Positions 26,692-36,435 of a stretch of DNA of 64,000 nucleotides are shown piece after piece. The stretch comes from an uncultured Roseiflexaceae bacterium (lineage in GTDB: Bacteria > Chloroflexota > Chloroflexia > Chloroflexales > Roseiflexaceae). A model generated the notes under the pieces. It worked only from the letters and a program-made list of their open reading frames with translations, searched no databases and was not told the DNA's origin. How positions within the stretch are numbered: the stretch's first letter is position 1; the number at the start of each line of letters is the position of its first letter. The stretch spans positions 5,088 to 69,087 of the forward strand of contig CALJIC010000057.1 in the NCBI GenBank assembly GCA_937974195.1. Reading direction: 5' to 3'. The translations under genes were made by a program, and so were the position numbers.

Positions 26692-27675
26692 ATGATCGCA
26701 CTAGAGAATGCCTCCGCGCTGCCGAACACGGTCGAGCTCGAGACGCGCGAGTGTCCCCTCGGGTGCCCGCCGGACGACGAGCTCGTGCTGATCGGCCGCG
26801 ATCGCATTCACATGCTCCCGGGCGAGTTTCGCGTTGTCCGCTGCCGCACATGTGGGCTGATGCGCACGAACCCGCGGCCGACTCTCGAGACGATGGGCTA
26901 CTACTACCCGGACAACTACGGCCCGTTTGTCGGGGCAGAGATCAATGCGGCCGATAACGGGCCCGTACCAGCGTGGAAGCGAGCGCTGCGGGCCCTGCTG
27001 GAGCTGAACACGGAGCGATTACCGCCTGTGCCGCCAGGCAGGATGCTGGAGGTCGGCTGTGCATCGGGCGCATTTCTCCATCGTATGGCTCGCCGTGGCT
27101 GGGCTGTCGAAGGGATCGAGCCCTCTGAGCGCGCGGCTCAGGCGGCGCGTGCGCTGGGGTACCGGGTGCAGATCGGCTCGCTGGAGCAGGCCACGGCTCC
27201 GGCTGAGCCACTGGACCTGGTCGTCGGCTGGATGGTGTTGGAGCATCTGCACGAGCCTGTGGCGGCGCTGCGCAAACTTGCCGGCTGGGTGCGGCCTGGG
27301 GGGTGGCTGGCGATCTCGGTGCCGAACGCGGCGGCGCTTGATTTCCGCCTGTTCCGGGATGCGTGGTATTCGTTGGACGTTCCGAGGCACACCTACCACT
27401 TCACGCCGCAGACGCTGCGACGCCTGCTCGACGCGGGCGGCTGGCGGATGGAGCGGCTGCTCCACCAGCGTGTCGCCATCGACCTTGTGTGCAGCCTGGG
27501 ATACGTGTTCGGCGACCGTGGAGTGGCGCCGGGCCTCGCCCGAAGGCTGCTGGACTTCCCGAACCAGAAATATGGGATGTACTACACGTTCCCGCTGGCG
27601 TTCGTACTCGCGCTCGTGGGGCAAACAGGACGCATGACAGTATGGGCCCGCAAAATGGACGTTCGATCGCTGTGA
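26692..27675 (+). CDS. Class I SAM-dependent methyltransferase with N-terminal cysteine cluster
   Basis: This 327-residue protein has the SAM-binding motif LEVGCASGAFLHRMARRGW (about 121-139) and the later motifs DLVVGWMVLEHLHEP and VRPGGWLAISVPN of the Methyltransf_23 group. Ahead of it lie cysteines CPLGCP and CRTCG, a possible zinc knuckle, as in C-methyltransferases acting on sugars. It is followed by a 4-base GTGA overlap with the membrane-protein gene, so the two are coupled. Methylation of a glycan or lipid-linked sugar is the probable role. The acceptor is unknown. Confidence 0.85.
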   Translation: MIALENASALPNTVELETRECPLGCPPDDELVLIGRDRIHMLPGEFRVVRCRTCGLMRTNPRPTLETMGYYYPDNYGPFVGAEINAADNGPVPAWKRALRALLELNTERLPPVPPGRMLEVGCASGAFLHRMARRGWAVEGIEPSERAAQAARALGYRVQIGSLEQATAPAEPLDLVVGWMVLEHLHEPVAALRKLAGWVRPGGWLAISVPNAAALDFRLFRDAWYSLDVPRHTYHFTPQTLRRLLDAGGWRMERLLHQRVAIDLVCSLGYVFGDRGVAPGLARRLLDFPNQKYGMYYTFPLAFVLALVGQTGRMTVWARKMDVRSL

Positions 27676-28685
27676 GCGAGAATATTGCAGAGGGGCCGGG
27701 GAAGCGGCAGATCTTCAACCACCAGACGCTCTGGCTGATCTTCAAGATCGTGCTGGCGCTCGGGCTTGCCGCGCTCGTCTTCGCGCAGGTGACACTCGAC
27801 GACATGTACCAGCTGCTGCGCCGGATCTCGCCGCTGTGGCTCGCGGGATATGCGTTCTTCACCTACGCCACGCTCGTCTGCTCGGCCACCCGCTACCGGG
27901 TGCTGATCGGCCGGCGGATATCGCTCCGCCAGGCACTGAATCTCGTCGTCATCCAGGTGGTGATCGGCAATCTCGTGGCGACGGCGGCGGGGATGGTGTC
28001 GTATGTGACGCTGCTGCGTACCCGCTACCAGGTGCAGGTGAGCCAGAGCATCGTCTCGGTTATCGTCTCGCGGCTGGGGGATCTGCTCGTCGCCTTCGTG
28101 TTTCTGGCGGTATCTAGCTGGCTGAACTGGCCGGAGGTGGCCGGTATCGGCTGGCTGATCGGGCTGCTGCTGGCGTGCATCCTGGCGATCCTACTTGCGA
28201 GCACACTGACGCTGCTGTTCCGCAGGCGGATGGTGGATTTCGTGCGCTGGGTGCTGTCGCTGCTGCACATCGCCCGGCTGGCGCCGTTTCAGCGCGGGTT
28301 GCGGATGTTGGAGGAGCTGGCCGCGCAGGATGTCCGGCAGATGCTGCCGCTCGCGCTGCCAGTACTCGTCACCTCGACGCTGATCATGGTCTGCGGAGTG
28401 CTGTCGTCATACTGCGGCGTCCAGCTCTTCGCGATCCCGATCGGGCTGCGGCAGATTGTGTTCATGGTCGTGCTGGTGCAGCTCCTGAGCATCGTTCCGA
28501 TCCAGGTGTTCGGCGGGCTGGGGGTGCTCGATGTGACGTCGATGTTCATCTACGGCCTGTTCGGCATTGGCGCTGACGTGATCACGCCGATCCTGGTCGG
28601 GAACCGGATCGTCTTCTACGGCATGAACCTGCTGCTGCTGGCATACCTCGGGCTGGACGTGCTGCTCGATCGGCGTGGGTCATGA
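27672..28685 (+). CDS. LPG-synthase/flippase-like (UPF0104 family) membrane protein
   Basis: This is an integral membrane protein of 337 residues with about eight hydrophobic helices. It resembles the membrane domain of lysylphosphatidylglycerol synthase (UPF0104), a family often found beside glycosyltransferases and suggested to move lipid-linked molecules. The GTG start overlaps the methyltransferase stop as GTGA. An in-frame ATG at 27642 is a possible alternative, with a weak AGGA 12 bases upstream. The end overlaps the next gene by four bases (ATGA). No lysine-transfer domain is attached, so lipid aminoacylation is unlikely. Confidence 0.82.
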   Translation: MSENIAEGPGKRQIFNHQTLWLIFKIVLALGLAALVFAQVTLDDMYQLLRRISPLWLAGYAFFTYATLVCSATRYRVLIGRRISLRQALNLVVIQVVIGNLVATAAGMVSYVTLLRTRYQVQVSQSIVSVIVSRLGDLLVAFVFLAVSSWLNWPEVAGIGWLIGLLLACILAILLASTLTLLFRRRMVDFVRWVLSLLHIARLAPFQRGLRMLEELAAQDVRQMLPLALPVLVTSTLIMVCGVLSSYCGVQLFAIPIGLRQIVFMVVLVQLLSIVPIQVFGGLGVLDVTSMFIYGLFGIGADVITPILVGNRIVFYGMNLLLLAYLGLDVLLDRRGS

Positions 28686-29764
28686 TCAAGGTCGTGGCGC
28701 TCACATCAGGCATGACCGTGCCGTCCACGCGGTTTCGCGTGCGCCAGCACATCGCCCAGCTCGCGCAGCTGGGCGTGGAGGTGAGCGAGTACGTGCCGGC
28801 GATCGATAAGTATATCGGGGTACCGGGCTGGCCGGCGCGTCAGCCGCTGATGCTGCGCCTGCCGTTCGCGGCGCTGTGGGCGGGCGCTAAGCTTGCCGTC
28901 CGCGCGCCCGGCGTGGCCGCGAGCTGGCGCTGCGATGCGGTCTGGCTGGAGCGGCCGCTGCTCGAGGGCTTTCTGACGCTCGAGCCGCTGCTGGGGCGGC
29001 CGCTGATCTTCGATGTCGATGACGCCGTCTGGCTGGCGAAACCGTGGGGCGAGCAGGCGGCGCGCTGGATCGCACAACGCGCGACGGTGGTCGTGGCGGG
29101 CAACCGCTATCTGGCGGAGTGGTTCGGACGCTGGGCGCGCGATGTGCGGGTGGTGCCGACGGCGGTTGATACCGAGCGGTTCCGGGCGCGCGACGCCGCC
29201 GAGCGTGACCGCTTCGTGATCGGCTGGACCGGCATTTCTCCGAACTTCTCCTTTCTGTATGCGATCGAGGCGCCGCTCGAGCGCATCCTCCGCCGCCTGG
29301 ACGACGCCGAGTTGCTGGTCGTCGCTGACCGGCCGCCTGAGTTCCGGCGGATCGACCCGCGGCGGGTGCGCTTTATCGCCTGGTCGCCGGCGACCGAGGC
29401 GGAGGCCGTGCGGCAGATGGATGTCGGCCTCATGCCGCTAGCGGATAGCGAGTGGGCGCGCGGCAAGTGCAGCTTCAAGATGCTGCAGTACATGGCCTGC
29501 GGCGTTCCGGTGGTCGTCTCGCCGGTCGGGATGAACGCGGATGTGCTCGCGATGGGCGAGGTCGGGCTGGTGGCCAGGGATGAGCAGGAGTGGTGCGAGG
29601 CGATCGAGCTGCTCTACGCCGATCGCCCGCGGGGCCGCGCGTATGGCGCGCAGGGGCGGGCGATCGTGGAACGGCACTTCAGCCGGACGGTGGTCGCTAC
29701 GCAGTTGGCGGGGATCTTCCAAGAAATCGTACAGTGCACGCCGGCCATCCCGGCGCAGCAATAG
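28682..29764 (+). CDS. Glycosyltransferase family 4-like protein
   Basis: This is a 360-residue GT-B protein translationally coupled to the upstream membrane-protein gene through an ATGA overlap. The N-terminal region contains SGMTVPSTRFRVRQHI, typical of a GT4 subgroup that binds a different acceptor loop. The donor side reads GKCSFKMLQYMACGVPVVVSPVG, so the usual E-x7-E glutamates are replaced and the second becomes glutamine. That is a known variant of this subgroup and does not by itself mean inactivity. The acceptor and donor are unknown. Confidence 0.82.
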   Translation: MIKVVALTSGMTVPSTRFRVRQHIAQLAQLGVEVSEYVPAIDKYIGVPGWPARQPLMLRLPFAALWAGAKLAVRAPGVAASWRCDAVWLERPLLEGFLTLEPLLGRPLIFDVDDAVWLAKPWGEQAARWIAQRATVVVAGNRYLAEWFGRWARDVRVVPTAVDTERFRARDAAERDRFVIGWTGISPNFSFLYAIEAPLERILRRLDDAELLVVADRPPEFRRIDPRRVRFIAWSPATEAEAVRQMDVGLMPLADSEWARGKCSFKMLQYMACGVPVVVSPVGMNADVLAMGEVGLVARDEQEWCEAIELLYADRPRGRAYGAQGRAIVERHFSRTVVATQLAGIFQEIVQCTPAIPAQQ

Positions 29765-29773
29765 GCAAAGCGG

Positions 29774-31654
29774 ATGTGCGGCATCTGTGGCATCTGGAAC
29801 TATCGCACCGGCGAGCCGGTCGACCGTGACCTCCTGCGGGCGATGACGGAGAGCATCGCCCACCGCGGGCCGGACGACGACGGCCTGTACTTCGACGACG
29901 CCGCCGGGATCGGCCTGGGCTTCCGGCGCCTGTCGATCATCGATCTCTCGCCCGCCGGCCACCAGCCGATGAGCAACGAGGACGGCTCGGTCTGGACGGT
30001 GTTCAACGGCGAGATCTACAACTTCCTGGAGCTGCGGCCGGCGCTGGAGGCGCGGGGCCACGTCTTCCGCTCGCGGACCGACACCGAGGTGATCCTGCAC
30101 CACTATGAGGAGCGCGGCGCCGAGGCGTTCGCCGACCTGTGGGGCATGTTCGGCCTGGCGATCTGGGACGCGCGCGAGCGCCGCCTCACACTGGCGCGCG
30201 ACAGGGTCGGCAAGAAGCCGCTGTACATCTACGACGACGGCGAGCGCATCCTGTTCGCCTCGGAGCTGAAGGCCATCCTGCGCGACCGGAGCGTGCCGCG
30301 AGAGGTGGACAGCTCCGCGCTGGCCGAGTATCTCGCGCTCGGCTACGTCGGGTCGCCGCGGACGATCCTGCGCGGCGTGACGAAGCTCGAGCCGGGCCAC
30401 ACGCTGGTCCACGACGGCAGGCGGGCGGTGCGGCGGCGCTACTGGGACTGGCTGCCGGCCTTCGAGGCGGACGAGCGCGTGAGCGAGGACGAGTGGTGCG
30501 ACCGGCTGCGCCACACGCTGCGCGAGGCCGTCCGCGCGCGCATGATCAGCGACGTGCCGCTCGGCGCCTTCCTGAGCGGCGGCGTCGACTCGAGCGCGGT
30601 GGTGGCGATGATGGCCGAGCTGAGCGATCGGCCGGTGAAGACGTTCTCGATCGGCTTCGCCGACCAGGCGTTCAACGAGCTGCCCTACGCCCGCGAGGTG
30701 GCGCGGCACTTCGGCACCGACCACCACGAGTATATCGTCGAGCCCGAGTCGCTGTCGGATCTGCTGCCGCGGCTCGTCTACCAGATGGACGAGCCGTTCG
30801 GCGACTCCTCGGCGGTGCCGACATCCTACGTGGCGAAGATCGCCCGCCAGCAGGTGACGGTGTGCCTCTCCGGCGATGGCGGCGATGAGGCGCTGGCCGG
30901 CTACCCGCGCTACTACCGCGCGCTGCTCAGCCTGGAGCTCGACCGGGTGCCGTCGATCGTGCGGCGCGTGGGGCTGCCGCTCATGGCCGCGCTGCTGCCG
31001 AAGCACCTGTGGTGGCACTGGCTGGCCCACCGCCAGCTGCTGCCGCCCGACGCGCGCTACGCCTACGGCATGCAGACCTTCTTCGGCGGCCAGGCCGCTG
31101 CGGTGCTGGCGCCGGAGCACAGCCGGTGCGTCGAGACTGTGCCGCCCTTCCTGATGCGGGCGCAGCGGCGCGCCGCCGGGCTGGACTATCTCTCGCAGAT
31201 CCAGTATGTGGACGGCGTCTCCTACCTGCCGGAGGACATCCTGGTGAAGGTGGACCGCACCAGCATGTGGCACGCGCTCGAGGTGCGCTCGCCGCTGCTG
31301 GACCACCGCTTCCTGGAGCTGGCGGCGCGCATCCCGGCGCGGCTGCGCCTGCGGGGGATGCGCGAGGGCAAGTATATCTTCAAGCGGGCGATGCGCGGGC
31401 TGCTGCCGGATGTCGTTCTGGACCGGCCGAAGCAGGGGTTCGGCATCCCCGGGCGGCGCTGGCTGAAGGACGATGTGCCCGCCTTCGTGCACGATGTGCT
31501 GAGCGAGCGCCGCGTCCGCGAGCGCGGGCTGCTGCGGCCCGAGGGCGTTGCGGAGCTGCTTCGCACGCGGCTGCGCCCCGAGTCCACGCTCTGGCCGCAG
31601 GTGTGGTCCGTGCTGGTGCTGGAGCTCTGGTGCCAGGCGTATCTGGACACCTGA
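29774..31654 (+). CDS. asnB: Asparagine synthetase (glutamine-hydrolysing)-like amidotransferase, copy 2
   Basis: This is a 626-residue enzyme with the same two-domain plan as copy 1. The glutaminase half begins MCGICGIW and has HRGPDDDG, NGEIYNF and TDTEV. The synthetase half has SGGVDSS, GDGGDEALAGY and KVDRTSMWHALEVRSPLLD. All recognised catalytic motifs are intact in both copies, so neither looks like a pseudogene. The two are clearly diverged rather than a recent tandem duplicate. It starts nine bases after the GT4 gene. The acceptor acid is unknown, and a free-asparagine role for one copy cannot be excluded. Confidence 0.9.
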   Translation: MCGICGIWNYRTGEPVDRDLLRAMTESIAHRGPDDDGLYFDDAAGIGLGFRRLSIIDLSPAGHQPMSNEDGSVWTVFNGEIYNFLELRPALEARGHVFRSRTDTEVILHHYEERGAEAFADLWGMFGLAIWDARERRLTLARDRVGKKPLYIYDDGERILFASELKAILRDRSVPREVDSSALAEYLALGYVGSPRTILRGVTKLEPGHTLVHDGRRAVRRRYWDWLPAFEADERVSEDEWCDRLRHTLREAVRARMISDVPLGAFLSGGVDSSAVVAMMAELSDRPVKTFSIGFADQAFNELPYAREVARHFGTDHHEYIVEPESLSDLLPRLVYQMDEPFGDSSAVPTSYVAKIARQQVTVCLSGDGGDEALAGYPRYYRALLSLELDRVPSIVRRVGLPLMAALLPKHLWWHWLAHRQLLPPDARYAYGMQTFFGGQAAAVLAPEHSRCVETVPPFLMRAQRRAAGLDYLSQIQYVDGVSYLPEDILVKVDRTSMWHALEVRSPLLDHRFLELAARIPARLRLRGMREGKYIFKRAMRGLLPDVVLDRPKQGFGIPGRRWLKDDVPAFVHDVLSERRVRERGLLRPEGVAELLRTRLRPESTLWPQVWSVLVLELWCQAYLDT

Positions 31655-31710
31655 GTGTCCAGCTCTTGGCGATCTCCGGCGGCGCGCGGCCGGCGTGAGA
31701 AGTAAGCGAG

Positions 31711-33285
31711 ATGAACGGCAGCGTAAGCTCTATCGCCACCCTCTACGAACGAACCCAGGCCGCCGTGCGGCTCGTGGCCGCCGAGCTCGTGCTGCTCGGG
31801 GCGCTGGCCGCGCTGATGCTCTGGAACCTCGGCGGCCCGCCGCCGTGGTGGGACGAGGGCTGGACGCTCTCGGTGGCGCGCAACCTGGCGGAGCGCGACC
31901 ACTACGGGCGGCTGCTGGCCGGCGAGCCGGCACCGGGCGGCCTGGAGGCGTCGGTCGTCGTCACCGTGCCGGTGGCCGGGTTCTTCGAGCTGTTCGGGGT
32001 TGGGCTGTGGCAGGGGCGGCTGTTCGGCGTGCTGTGCGCGCTCGGGGCGCTGGCGGTTGCCTGGCGGCTGGCCGCCCGGCTGTACAACCGGCGGGTGGCG
32101 GCCGGGACGGCGGCCGTGCTGCTGCTGCTCTCGGCCCACCCGCAGCTCAACCCGGTGATCCAGGGCCGGCAGGTGCTCGGCGAGCTCCCCTCGCTGCTGT
32201 TCGCGCTGGGCGGCTACACCTGCCTGCTGGCTGCGCTGCGGCGGGCGCCCGTGTGGCTGCTGCCGGCCGTGGCGCTCTGGTGGGCCGCGAGTGAGGCCAA
32301 GGCGCAGTTCCAGCCGTTCTGGATCATCTCGCTGATCGCGCCGCTCGCGGTCGCGCTGCTGTGGCGGCGCTGGCGGGCGGCGGCAATAGTCGGGCTGGGG
32401 CTGGCGCTCGGGCTTGTGTCGCCGCACCTGTTCGGCCGGCTCGTCGCGTGGGGGCTGGGCGCGCGGCGCATGATGCCCGACTCCGTCAGCGGGCTGTACG
32501 AGGTGATGGCGCTGGTGACGCAGCCGTTCAACCGGCTGTTCGCGCTGCAGATCCTGCTGGGGTTCGGGCTGCCGGTTCTCCTGGGCCTGGCGTACGGCGC
32601 GTGGCGCGCGCTCAGCGACCTGCGGCAGGCGCGGCCGGACGACGCGGCGCTGGTGCGGCTGAGCCTGCTGGCGCTCGCCGGGAGCTGGCTGGCGTGGTTC
32701 GCGCTGCTCTCGGTGGGCGTGCCGCGCTACATGTTCCCGCCCTCCTTCGTCGGCGCGCTCTTCGCCGCCGCGCTGCTGCACGACCTGACCGGCGGCTTCG
32801 ATCTGCGCGCCACGCTCGGTCGGCTGGCCGCGCCGCTGCGCCGCCCGCGCAGGCTCCGGCGCGAGAGCGCCGGGGCGTGGCTGGCCGCGCTGCTGGTGGC
32901 GATGGCGCTCCCGCTCACGGCGCTCTCCTACCAGCGCTACTACCTGACATACGACGACCACGCCGCCGAGCGGGTGGCCGCGCTGCTGAACGAGCGCGTG
33001 GGGCCGGACGAGCTGATCGAGACCTACGAGTCCGAGCTGCACTTCTTTCTCGACCGGCCATATCACTACCCACCGGATCAGGTGCACGTCGAACTGAATC
33101 GGCGTAGCCTGCTTAGGCAGCACGTCGCAATCGACTACGACCCACTCGCCGCCGACCCGGACTACCTGGTCGTCGGACAGTTCGCGCGCGGCAACGGGCT
33201 GTACGAGCCGGCGCTGGCGAGCGGCGCGTTCGAGCTGATGCTGCGCGACGGCAGCTACGAGGTGTACCGCCGGGTGCGCCGCTAG
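31711..33285 (+). CDS. GT-C/GT39-like membrane glycosyltransferase
   Basis: This is a 524-residue polytopic membrane protein. After the first helix, the extracytoplasmic loop contains PPPWWDEGWTLSVARN, where the acidic DE pair matches the catalytic motif of PMT/ArnT-type transferases. About ten helices follow and the C-terminal ~130 residues are soluble. It would use a polyprenyl-phosphate-linked sugar as donor on the outer membrane face. It lies between the second asnB and a GT4 gene, with gaps of 56 and 44 bases. Confidence 0.82.
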   Translation: MNGSVSSIATLYERTQAAVRLVAAELVLLGALAALMLWNLGGPPPWWDEGWTLSVARNLAERDHYGRLLAGEPAPGGLEASVVVTVPVAGFFELFGVGLWQGRLFGVLCALGALAVAWRLAARLYNRRVAAGTAAVLLLLSAHPQLNPVIQGRQVLGELPSLLFALGGYTCLLAALRRAPVWLLPAVALWWAASEAKAQFQPFWIISLIAPLAVALLWRRWRAAAIVGLGLALGLVSPHLFGRLVAWGLGARRMMPDSVSGLYEVMALVTQPFNRLFALQILLGFGLPVLLGLAYGAWRALSDLRQARPDDAALVRLSLLALAGSWLAWFALLSVGVPRYMFPPSFVGALFAAALLHDLTGGFDLRATLGRLAAPLRRPRRLRRESAGAWLAALLVAMALPLTALSYQRYYLTYDDHAAERVAALLNERVGPDELIETYESELHFFLDRPYHYPPDQVHVELNRRSLLRQHVAIDYDPLAADPDYLVVGQFARGNGLYEPALASGAFELMLRDGSYEVYRRVRR

Positions 33286-33329
33286 CGCGCCGCGGTTGTG
33301 CCAGAGCGGTCGCTCGAGGAGGTCGCAGC

Positions 33330-34490
33330 GTGTTGGCCCACGCACCCATCCCTGCTCTCATGCTGATCAGCCAGCTCGCGCCGGGCGGCGCCGAGCGGCA
33401 GTTCGTCAACCTCGCCGTGGCGGTGGACCGGCGGCGCTATGCCGTCCACGCCGGGGTCCTCTCGCACGACCTGGACCTGGCGCCGGAGCTGGAGCGCGCG
33501 GGCGTGCCGGTGCACAGCGTCCCGGGCGCGCCGCGCTACCCTGTGCGCGCGGTGCCGCGGATGGTCACCGAGGCCACGGGGATGATCCGCCGCCACCGCG
33601 CCTCGCTCGTCACGTCGTTCCTCTACGCCGGGAACGTGGTCGGCGCCCTGGCGGCGCGGGCCTGCGGCGTGCCCGCCGTGATCTCGGAGCGCACGGCGCC
33701 GCTGCACCTGCCGCTCGGGCAGCGGATCATGTACGCCGCGCTCGGCCGCATCAGCGCGGCGATGGTGGTCAACTCCTATGCGGCGAAGGCGGCGTTCGTG
33801 CGGCTGGCGCGCATCCCGCCCGCCAAAATCGCCGTCCACTACAACGGCGTCGACTTCGCCCGGATCGACCGGCAGCTGGAAGCCACAGACGCGCCGGACC
33901 CGCGCGCCCTGCTCGGCCTGATGCCCGGCGAGCCGGTTGTCGGCGCGGTGGGGCGCATAGATCGGCTGAAGAACTACGAGCTGCTGCTGCGGATCGCCGC
34001 CGCCTGCCGCGCGGCGGAGGTCTCCGCACGCTTCGTGCTGGTCGGCGACGTCGTGGCCGGCGGAGACGTGTCGTACCGCGACGAGCTGCTGCAGCTGCGG
34101 CGCGCGCTCGGCCTGGAGGAGCGGGTGCTGTTCGCCGGGCAGCAGCGCAACGTCGCGGCGTTCCTGCGGGCCTTCGAGCTGTTCGTGCTGACGTCGTCGC
34201 AGGAGGGGACGCCGAACGCGCTGCTGGAGGCGATGGCGGTGGGCGTGCCGGCGCTGGTCACCGAGGCGGGCGACGCGGGGCGGATCGTGCGGGCGGCGGG
34301 GTGCGGCGAGGTGCTGCCGCCCGAACCCGAGGTGTGGGCGGAGCGGGTCCGCGAGCTGCTTCTCGACGCACGCCGGCGGGCGGCGATGGGCGCGAACGGC
34401 CGCCAGTACGCGCGGGCATCCTTCAGCATGGAGCGGCTGGCCGGCGAGATGCAGGCGCTGTGGGATGACATCCTGGGGAGGCGGGGGTGA
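33330..34490 (+). CDS. Glycosyltransferase family 4 protein
   Basis: This is a 386-residue GT-B transferase. The acceptor-side motif is APGGAERQFVNLAVAV, and the donor side has a complete E-x7-E (EGTPNALLE) and AMAVGVPALVTEAGD. The GTG start at 33330 is supported by GAGGAGG at 33316-33322. It ends before a 178-base gap with a promoter, so it is likely the last gene of the first transcription unit of the cluster. Specificity is unknown. Confidence 0.88.
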   Translation: MLAHAPIPALMLISQLAPGGAERQFVNLAVAVDRRRYAVHAGVLSHDLDLAPELERAGVPVHSVPGAPRYPVRAVPRMVTEATGMIRRHRASLVTSFLYAGNVVGALAARACGVPAVISERTAPLHLPLGQRIMYAALGRISAAMVVNSYAAKAAFVRLARIPPAKIAVHYNGVDFARIDRQLEATDAPDPRALLGLMPGEPVVGAVGRIDRLKNYELLLRIAAACRAAEVSARFVLVGDVVAGGDVSYRDELLQLRRALGLEERVLFAGQQRNVAAFLRAFELFVLTSSQEGTPNALLEAMAVGVPALVTEAGDAGRIVRAAGCGEVLPPEPEVWAERVRELLLDARRRAAMGANGRQYARASFSMERLAGEMQALWDDILGRRG

Positions 34491-34576
34491 TGCGGCGCTG
34501 AGTGAGCCTGGAGGTGTGGCTCGGGCGTGGTGCAAGAGCTGACGCACTTTCGTCCACGGATCGCAAATCTTCTCAG

Positions 34577-34606
34577 TTGTGAGAGCGCGTCCCCGCTAGA
34601 TATACT
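34577..34606 (+). promoter_or_regulatory. Internal promoter of the glycan cluster
   Basis: TTGTGA (34577-34582) and TATACT (34601-34606) are 18 bases apart in an AT-rich island between the GT4 gene and the next membrane glycosyltransferase. A leader of about 55 bases with AAGGAG precedes ATG 34669. Confidence 0.45.
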
Positions 34607-34668
34607 CGATCCATAGCACAAGAGCTCATCTCTCCAGCACTTCGTTCTAGCAAGGAGCTCACGCCGCT

Positions 34669-36177
34669 ATGGAAGCGCTCGCCGACCATGGCAGACTTTC
34701 ATCCCCGGAGCGCGGACGTACGTCTGGCATGCGGCGCGTGCTGCAGTCGTTTCTGCCGCTGTGGTGCATCCTGCTGCTGCTGGTGCTCATCCCTCCCTGG
34801 GCCCTTGGCCGAGACATCTGGACCGACGAGGCCTTCACCGTAAGCTACACCCGCCACGCGAGCCTGGCCGACGTGCTCGAGGACGTTCGCAAGAACGAGG
34901 AGACGCCGCCGCTCTCGTCGGTGCTGGCCTGGCTCTGGGCGCGCGTCGCCGGTGCGAGCGCCGAGTCGATCCGCGCGCTGTCGCTGCTCTACGCGGTGCT
35001 CGCGGTCGGGCTGTTCACTGACTACGCCCAGCGCGCCCTTTCGCAAACCGAGGCGCTGATCGCGGGGGGGATTCTGGCCGCCTCGCCGCTCCTGGGCGGC
35101 TACGTTCTGGAGGCCCGCGCCTACACGCTCACGCTCCTGCTCACCGTGTGCTGTGTCGTGCTGTTCGAGCGGCTGTGGGGGCATCCCGGCGACAGGATCG
35201 CCCTGGCGGGCTACGCGCTCGCGGGGGCGGCGCTGCTGCTCACCTCGTACCTCGGCGTCGCGCTGCTGGTGGCGCACAACATGTGCTGGGCCGGCAGCGC
35301 CCTGTGGCGGCGGGCGTGGCGCCGCTTGCTGGGCTGGCTCGGCGCGCAGCTGTTCATCGCCGGCGTGTTTCTCTGGTGGCTGCCGGCGCTGCTCGGCCGG
35401 CTGCAGATCGTCTTGGCGTTCACGCCCTACAAAGGGGTGACGCCGCTGAACCACGCGCTCGCCATGGTCGGCGTCGTGATGCATGGCCGAGTCACTTCGG
35501 CCTGGGTCATCGTCTGGCTCGTCGTGAGCGCCCTGATCTGGGCGCTGATCATCATCGCGGCCGCCAGCGAGCTCCAGCGGCGCGAGACGTTTGTGCTGCG
35601 GGTGTTTGTGCTTCCGGCGCTCGTGCTGCTGGTGACTCTGGTGGCGATCGAAGCGGCGGCGTCGCGCTACCTGATGACGCTGCTCCCGGGCGCGTCCCTG
35701 GCGGCGGCGCGCGGCTGGCGGGCGCTGCAGCCGGAGAGGCCGCGGCTGGCCCTCGCCTTGATCTGCGTGGTGCTCGGTGGTATGCTTCTCTACCGGCTCC
35801 CGGCTCGTCTCTCGCAGCCTCCGGCGCCCGCCTGGCAACCGCTTGCGGCGTACGTGGCGCAGCACGTCGCCCCGGGCGACAGGCTGATCTTCCAGCCGCC
35901 CTACGATCTGCGCACCTTCGAGTACTACTACCGCGGGCCGGGGCTGCCGCTGCTGGGCGCGCGCCACTACGACGACTTCTACTACGCGGACGGCTACAGC
36001 TTCACAGACAGCTGGACGGCGGACGAGGCGCTGGCGGCCGCCGAGGGAGCCCGGCGGGTATGGGTCGTCCAGAACCCCGGCAGCGCTTCGCCCAAACCCG
36101 CTCTGCCGCTGCTGCTGCTGGACGAGCGCACGTTCGGCGCGCTTGCGCTGCGGCTGTACGCGAGGCCGGCGCCCTAG
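34669..36177 (+). CDS. GT-C/GT39-like membrane glycosyltransferase
   Basis: This is a 502-residue membrane protein with about nine or ten helices. The first outside loop holds WTDEAFTVSYTRH, again with a DE pair in the position expected for a GT-C catalytic aspartate. The C-terminal ~110 residues are soluble and contain a run of aromatic residues. ATG 34669 is preceded by AAGGAG at about 12 bases. An internal ATG at 34729 would remove only a basic N-terminal tail. It is likely the first gene of a second transcription unit. Confidence 0.82.
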   Translation: MEALADHGRLSSPERGRTSGMRRVLQSFLPLWCILLLLVLIPPWALGRDIWTDEAFTVSYTRHASLADVLEDVRKNEETPPLSSVLAWLWARVAGASAESIRALSLLYAVLAVGLFTDYAQRALSQTEALIAGGILAASPLLGGYVLEARAYTLTLLLTVCCVVLFERLWGHPGDRIALAGYALAGAALLLTSYLGVALLVAHNMCWAGSALWRRAWRRLLGWLGAQLFIAGVFLWWLPALLGRLQIVLAFTPYKGVTPLNHALAMVGVVMHGRVTSAWVIVWLVVSALIWALIIIAAASELQRRETFVLRVFVLPALVLLVTLVAIEAAASRYLMTLLPGASLAAARGWRALQPERPRLALALICVVLGGMLLYRLPARLSQPPAPAWQPLAAYVAQHVAPGDRLIFQPPYDLRTFEYYYRGPGLPLLGARHYDDFYYADGYSFTDSWTADEALAAAEGARRVWVVQNPGSASPKPALPLLLLDERTFGALALRLYARPAP

Positions 36178-36435
36178 GTTGGACGCGTAGACGGAGGAGG
36201 GGCTGCGGAGCCCGGCGGGGCCTCCGCGGCGGAGGAATGTTCGGAGCCTGGGCGACGCCGCGCTACGAGGAGCGACCTGGCGTTCTACGGCCTCCTGAGC
36301 TACGCCGATGTGTGTGCGCCGCGGACAGCGAGCGCGATCCCGGCACGCAGGCGGCGGAGCTATCGGATACAATACCGCCGAGGCGCGCAGCACCCGTTGC
36401 CCGCGCGTCGGTATGAACGAAACCAGGAGGATATC
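36178..36435 (+). other. GC-rich gap before second GT2 gene
   Basis: No gene is seen in these 258 bases. They hold a small hairpin (GGGCT/AGCCC, 36200-36213) and a TACAAT at 36368-36373 without a good -35 partner. Confidence 0.35.
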
